From contig JALXCH010000027.1 in NCBI GenBank assembly GCA_026991005.1, positions 1 through 9,221 of the forward strand: a DNA stretch of 9,221 bases. The letters run 5' to 3'. Source of the stretch: Calditrichia bacterium. GTDB lineage: Bacteria > Calditrichota > Calditrichia > RBG-13-44-9. Position numbers and translations under genes: made by a program. Below, in pieces: positions 5,603 to 9,221 of the stretch. Numbering within the stretch: position 1 is the first letter of the stretch; every line of letters starts with the position of its first letter. The notes below the pieces were generated by a model, which saw nothing but the letters and a program-made list of their open reading frames with translations, searched no databases and was not told where the DNA came from.

Positions 5603-6727
5603 TTACAACCTGGTTCCGTAAATCCGATACCGTTTGTAAGGATCACCACCCAGCAAACGGGCTGCTCGATTCATCAGGTCATTATCCTCCAGAATCCAGG
5701 ACATTTCCGCGCTGTCGTAACCGCGTTTAACACCCCGCTCGAATGTTTCCAGATAAAACAGTCCTCCAATACCGGATTTTTGATATTTCTGCACGACTCC
5801 CAGAGTGATGACACGCAAACTGTGGACTTTTTTCCGGTAAAGCAGGAATTTCAGCCACCCGGTGGGGAAAAGACGTCCATTGCGAATCCGTGCAAAAACC
5901 TCGTTTAAGTTAGGTAATGCCAGCGAAAAGCCCACCGGTTCTCCATCAATCTCGGCCAATAAAACCAATTCGGGATCCATGATTCGCCGAAAATCATCTG
6001 CAATAAAATCAATCTCTTCCGGGGTAAGGGGAACAAATCCCCAGTTACGTGCCCAAGCGTTGTTATACACGTACCGCACCCGTTCCAGCTCTTCATTAAA
6101 ATTCTTTAAATTTGCCGATCGAATCTTTACTCCCGTTTTCTCCCGCGTTAGTTGTGCTACACGCTTCAGTTTGTCGCTAATCACAATGGTATCCTTGTGA
6201 ATGTAATATGCCAGCACATCCTTCGCTTTTTCGTAACCCAGCTCTTCCATGATTTTCTGATAGTAAGGAGGATTATGGGTCATCATGATAAAAGGAGGAG
6301 TATCGAAACCTTCGATGAGAAATCCAATTTCATCGTTGGTGGAAGGATTCATGGGACCCATCATATAATCTCGGTCACGCTCCTTGAGCCACTCCTTCGC
6401 GGTATTTAACAACGCCTCGAACACTTCCGGATCGTTAATTCCTTCCAGAAACCCAAAAAATCCGGTTTTATCCTTATGAAATTCGTTATGGTTGTAATTT
6501 ACAATGGCGGCAATTCGACCAACCACTTCGCCATTTTTGTAGGCCAGAAAAAATTCTACATCGGCGTGCTTATAAAAAGGATTCTTCTTCCTATCCAGTA
6601 ATTTCAGGCGATCGATAATGAGCGGTGGTACCCAGTTGGGATCTCCTTCGTTAATTTTCCAGACCACCCGAATAAACTTCATCAAATCGCTGCGATTACG
6701 AACCGGCTCAATACGAATCTTTCCCAT
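5603..6727 (-). CDS. Two-lobed GNAT-fold acyltransferase, candidate ceramide synthase (bCerS-like)
   Basis: Soluble protein of 374 residues from the ATG at 6727, chosen because AGGA lies seven bases upstream; for the ATG at 6733 the spacing would be one base. The N-terminal lobe has W-V-P-P-L (32-36), K-N-P-F (48-51) and V-V-G-R-I (68-72); the C-terminal lobe has a GNAT acyl-CoA signature, Q-K-S-G-I-G-G (316-322), and a conserved-looking end, S-W-I-L-E-D-N (343-349) to YRIYGT (367-372). This is the family of about 380-residue GNAT proteins sometimes mislabelled dATP pyrophosphohydrolase. From memory, the Caulobacter ceramide synthase belongs to this group; that match was not tested here. Lying 115 bases after a serine palmitoyltransferase-like gene on the same strand, it may N-acylate the sphingoid base. 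Family confidence is high; the specific function is inference. Confidence 0.7.
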   Translation of the reverse strand: MGKIRIEPVRNRSDLMKFIRVVWKINEGDPNWVPPLIIDRLKLLDRKKNPFYKHADVEFFLAYKNGEVVGRIAAIVNYNHNEFHKDKTGFFGFLEGINDPEVFEALLNTAKEWLKERDRDYMMGPMNPSTNDEIGFLIEGFDTPPFIMMTHNPPYYQKIMEELGYEKAKDVLAYYIHKDTIVISDKLKRVAQLTREKTGVKIRSANLKNFNEELERVRYVYNNAWARNWGFVPLTPEEIDFIADDFRRIMDPELVLLAEIDGEPVGFSLALPNLNEVFARIRNGRLFPTGWLKFLLYRKKVHSLRVITLGVVQKYQKSGIGGLFYLETFERGVKRGYDSAEMSWILEDNDLMNRAARLLGGDPYKRYRIYGTRL

Positions 6728-6842
6728 GGCCATATCCTCTCTTTATTTCTCAGCAGCTTTTTCCACCACCTCTCTCCGGATCGCTCCTGCTCTCATACCT
6801 CATATTTCCACTTCATTTACGCCATTCTATACCAACGCGGTC

Positions 6843-8051
6843 TTAAATAATCCCCATCTTCTTTCCAACTTTTTTGAACTTATCCAGCACAATATCCAGA
6901 TCATCGTCAGTATGTGTGGCCATAAAGGAGGTTCGGATAAGTGCACGATCGGGCGGAACAGCGGGACTGATGACAGGATTGGTATAAACACCTTCTTCGT
7001 ATAACGCTTTCCAGAATAAAAAGGTCTTCATATCCTCGCCAATAATGATGGGAATGATGGGCGTTTCGGAGTCACCAATGTTAAATCCCAAATCCTGAAA
7101 TTCTTTTCGCATTTTGCGCCCGGTTTCCTGAAGCCGGTGAACAATCTGCGGTTCAGTCTTAATAATTTCCAGCGACTTTTTCACCGCTGCCAGATTGGCC
7201 GGGGGAATGCTGGCACTAAAGATTAGAGGACGGGCAAAATGTTTGATGTAATTAATGACATCCGCTTCTCCCGCAATAAAACCACCCAGCGAAGCAAAGG
7301 ATTTGCTGAAAGTACACATCACCAGATCCACATCATCCCAGATGTTGAAATGTTCCTGAGTTCCCCGTCCGGTTTCTCCCAACACCCCCAATCCATGGGC
7401 ATCGTCGATGTAGAGGCGAGCGTTGTACTTACGCACAATTTCTACCATCCGGGGCAGTTTAACAATATCCCCTTCCATACTAAACACCCCATCGGAAATA
7501 ACCAGCTTGGGTACTTCCGGATCCAGGCGGGATAGCACGCGTTCCAGATCTTCCATGTCGTTGTGCTTGAACCGCTTTACATTGGCGCCCATGTTAGAAA
7601 TCATGTGCAATCCGCTAAAGAGAAAAATGCCGTCGAAAATACTGGCGTGGTTCGACTTATCGGTAACGATGATATCATCCTTGGAGAGCAGGGTAGAGAT
7701 TGCACCTAAATTGGTCTGATATCCGGTACTAAAACAGAGGGCGGTTTCTTTGTGCACAAAATCGGCCAGTTCACGCTCCAGTTCTTCGTGCAGTTCCAGC
7801 GTTCCGTTTAAAAAGCGGGAACCGGAACAACTGGTACCGTATTTCTCAATTGCTTTAATGGCCGCTTCCTGCACCCGGGGATCTTTGGTTAATCCGAGAT
7901 AATTATTAGAACCAATCATAATCATCTCTTTACCATCCATAATTACCCGGGGGCCGTGATTCTCTCGAATAGGTTTGAAATAAGGATAGAACCCCTGCTC
8001 CATGGCCTCTTTGGCACGGGTAAATTTTTTGCATTTCTCAAATATATCCAA
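6843..8051 (-). CDS. spt: Serine palmitoyltransferase-like PLP enzyme (alpha-oxoamine synthase family)
   Basis: Cytosolic fold-type I PLP enzyme of 402 residues, predicted to condense L-serine with a long acyl thioester to 3-ketosphinganine, the first step of sphingolipid synthesis. Motifs: GSRFLNGT at 77-84, S-T-G-Y-Q-T-N at 108-114, His135 in NHAS (ring-stacking His), S-M-E-G-D at 191-195, D-D-A-H-G at 216-220 (Asp217 to the PLP nitrogen, His219), and T-F-S-K-S with Schiff-base Lys250. T-F-S-K-S-[FL]-A-S-L-G-G and N-P-V-[IV]-S-P-A-V-P (358-366) match Sphingobacterium-type serine palmitoyltransferase as I recall it and differ from 2-amino-3-ketobutyrate ligase (T-L-G-K) and typical BioF. The start is a TTG at 8051, six bases after GGAGGAG; a TTG at 8066 would put that ribosome binding site inside the gene. 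The metF gene lies 79 bases upstream. Confidence 0.82.
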   Translation of the reverse strand: MDIFEKCKKFTRAKEAMEQGFYPYFKPIRENHGPRVIMDGKEMIMIGSNNYLGLTKDPRVQEAAIKAIEKYGTSCSGSRFLNGTLELHEELERELADFVHKETALCFSTGYQTNLGAISTLLSKDDIIVTDKSNHASIFDGIFLFSGLHMISNMGANVKRFKHNDMEDLERVLSRLDPEVPKLVISDGVFSMEGDIVKLPRMVEIVRKYNARLYIDDAHGLGVLGETGRGTQEHFNIWDDVDLVMCTFSKSFASLGGFIAGEADVINYIKHFARPLIFSASIPPANLAAVKKSLEIIKTEPQIVHRLQETGRKMRKEFQDLGFNIGDSETPIIPIIIGEDMKTFLFWKALYEEGVYTNPVISPAVPPDRALIRTSFMATHTDDDLDIVLDKFKKVGKKMGII

Positions 8052-8057
8052 GGCGGG

Positions 8058-8064
8058 CTCCTCC
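8058..8064 (-). promoter_or_regulatory. Ribosome binding site that fixes a TTG start
   Basis: On the minus strand GGAGGAG (8064-8058) stands six bases before TTG at 8051, ideal spacing. The longest open frame begins at another TTG (8066) that overlaps this sequence, and would add five residues encoded by the ribosome binding site itself. There is no ATG near the conserved N-terminus. Confidence 0.75.
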
Positions 8065-8130
8065 AATATATTTTCTACTGACCCTTTACATTTCTTAAAG
8101 TTTAAGGAAAAATTGGGAATTTTAAAATAT

Positions 8131-9081
8131 TTATTTAAATAAAATTTTCAGGAGATCCCGGGTGTTGGTGCCTTTTCCCAGGGTGTAGATGTGTATTCCC
8201 GGTACACCATAATCGATGAGTTGCTGACACAGCTTAGCGGTGTATTCAATCCCCACTTTTCGAACCATGGCTGGCGTCTGCGCCTCTTCCATGGCCCTCA
8301 CCAGTTCATCAGGAATTGTGATGTGAAAATCCCGGGGCAGGCTAATTAATTGACGTAAATTGGAGATGGGTTTAATTCCCGGTACAATAGGAACTTCAAT
8401 CCCTATCTCGCGCGCTTTTTCTACAAAACGCTTGAAATATTTAAAATCATAAAACATCTGGGTAATGATGTAATGGGCTCCCTCGTCCACCTTCCGTTTA
8501 AGGTTTAACATATCTTTTTCCAGATTGGGTGCTTCATAATGCTTTTCGGGATACCCTGCCACCCCAATACAAAAATTGGTGGGATGTGCATTCTCCAGCG
8601 GTTCCAAATAAATTCCCTTGTTCATATTGGCAATTTGATGCACCAACTGGTAGGCATAGCGATGGCCATCTTTTTCGGGAATGAATGCCTTCTGCCCCGG
8701 AGCCGGGTCTCCTCGAACCGCAAAAATATTCTGGATCCCCAGATAATGGAGATCAATAAGAGCATCTTCAGTTTCGTATTTAGTGAATCCTCCACAAATA
8801 AAATGAGGAACGGTCTCAATTTTATAGCGATTCATAATTGCGGCACAAATACCCACTGTTCCCGGTTTTTTCCGTTTGGGAATGCGGTAAATAACTCCAT
8901 CCCGTTCCTCGTACACCACATGGGGTTGATGATAGGTAACGTTGATAAATCTGGGATTGAATTCTAGCAACTCATCAATCACCCGGTAAATGTCTTCGAT
9001 TCCCTGCCCTCGATTAGGTGGGGTAATCTCCAGCGAAATAATTGGTTGAGACGATTGATTTAATGCTTCAATAACATGCAT
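8131..9081 (-). CDS. metF: Methylenetetrahydrofolate reductase
   Basis: Cytosolic flavoenzyme (TIM barrel, FAD) of 316 residues that reduces 5,10-methylenetetrahydrofolate to 5-methyltetrahydrofolate for methionine synthesis. Visible features: S-L-E-I-T-P-P at 16-22 with the catalytic Glu18, F-I-N-V-T-Y-H at 45-51, C-G-G-F-T at 96-100, R-G-D-P at 123-126 with the flavin-interacting Asp125, I-T-Q-M-F-Y-D at 206-212 with the folate-site Gln208, P-G-I-K-P-I at 234-239, and G-I-H-I-Y-T at 295-300. The phrase GTVGICAAIMN (74-84) is typical of Bacteroidota MetF from memory. The ATG at 9081 gives the usual N-terminus; the frame stays open to a TTG at 9102 without a ribosome binding site. The site before the ATG (AAGATGG) is weak, and no convincing promoter is seen in 9082-9221. 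It may lead an operon with the next two genes. Confidence 0.93.
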   Translation of the reverse strand: MHVIEALNQSSQPIISLEITPPNRGQGIEDIYRVIDELLEFNPRFINVTYHQPHVVYEERDGVIYRIPKRKKPGTVGICAAIMNRYKIETVPHFICGGFTKYETEDALIDLHYLGIQNIFAVRGDPAPGQKAFIPEKDGHRYAYQLVHQIANMNKGIYLEPLENAHPTNFCIGVAGYPEKHYEAPNLEKDMLNLKRKVDEGAHYIITQMFYDFKYFKRFVEKAREIGIEVPIVPGIKPISNLRQLISLPRDFHITIPDELVRAMEEAQTPAMVRKVGIEYTAKLCQQLIDYGVPGIHIYTLGKGTNTRDLLKILFK

Positions 9082-9221
9082 AAGCCATCTTATTTTATTC
9101 AATTAATGATTAAAAATTAAGTTAATAAATAAATCCGGAAGTGTAAAGAATTTTCTTTTATTTCGGAGGCTTTTCCAGGTAAAGCAAACAAATGAACATC
9201 AATTTTGATTGTAAATAAGAA

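Noticed and set aside
6843..8051. Annotation as glycine C-acetyltransferase (Kbl) or BioF
   Set aside because: The lysine motif is T-F-S-K-S rather than T-L-G-K, and the whole chain follows serine palmitoyltransferase of Bacteroidota more closely; the alternatives remain possible but less likely.

Overview
The window reads as chromosomal DNA from a Gram-negative bacterium of the Bacteroidota/Calditrichota (FCB) type. The reasons are a predicted outer-membrane beta-barrel and a lipoprotein, a MetF and a serine palmitoyltransferase that both look closest to Bacteroidota forms from memory, and AT-rich spacers full of palindromic and short tandem repeats. The lineage is an inference; no marker gene settles it. 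All six sizeable genes lie on the minus strand and are read from the right end to the left.

Right half (9221 to 5603): metF (methylenetetrahydrofolate reductase), then a PLP enzyme closely resembling bacterial serine palmitoyltransferase, then a two-lobed GNAT-fold protein. The second and third could provide the first step and the N-acylation step of bacterial sphingolipid/ceramide synthesis. The third role is a hypothesis based on family resemblance. The gaps are 79 and 115 bases, so co-transcription is possible. A weak terminator-like hairpin follows the GNAT gene.

Middle (5602 to 3873): a 432-base spacer carries two strong hairpins and, at its downstream end, an 18-codon open reading frame with a good Shine-Dalgarno. 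Its stop overlaps (ATGA) the upstream in-frame ATG of the next gene, a 400-residue retaining GT-A glycosyltransferase resembling mannosylglycerate/glucosylglycerate synthases (GT78/GT81). A near-perfect intrinsic terminator with 19-base arms closes this unit.

Left half (3872 to 967): a repeat-bearing spacer (ten phase-locked 7-base units, G-rich on the plus strand) leads to a possible promoter containing a palindrome. Two envelope genes follow: an Omp85-type beta-barrel with a bactofilin-like beta-repeat domain in place of visible POTRA domains, and a lipoprotein built of Asn-Gly turn repeats (DUF4097-like).

Left end (966 to 1): no convincing gene. It holds a chain of hairpins (219-346) and a partly tandem 25-base palindromic element (790-873), both of the kind scattered between genes in such genomes. 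I see no tRNA, rRNA, CRISPR array, transposase or integrase. The most rewarding points are the sphingolipid gene pair, the small ORF coupled to the glycosyltransferase, and the beta-repeat/Omp85 architecture.
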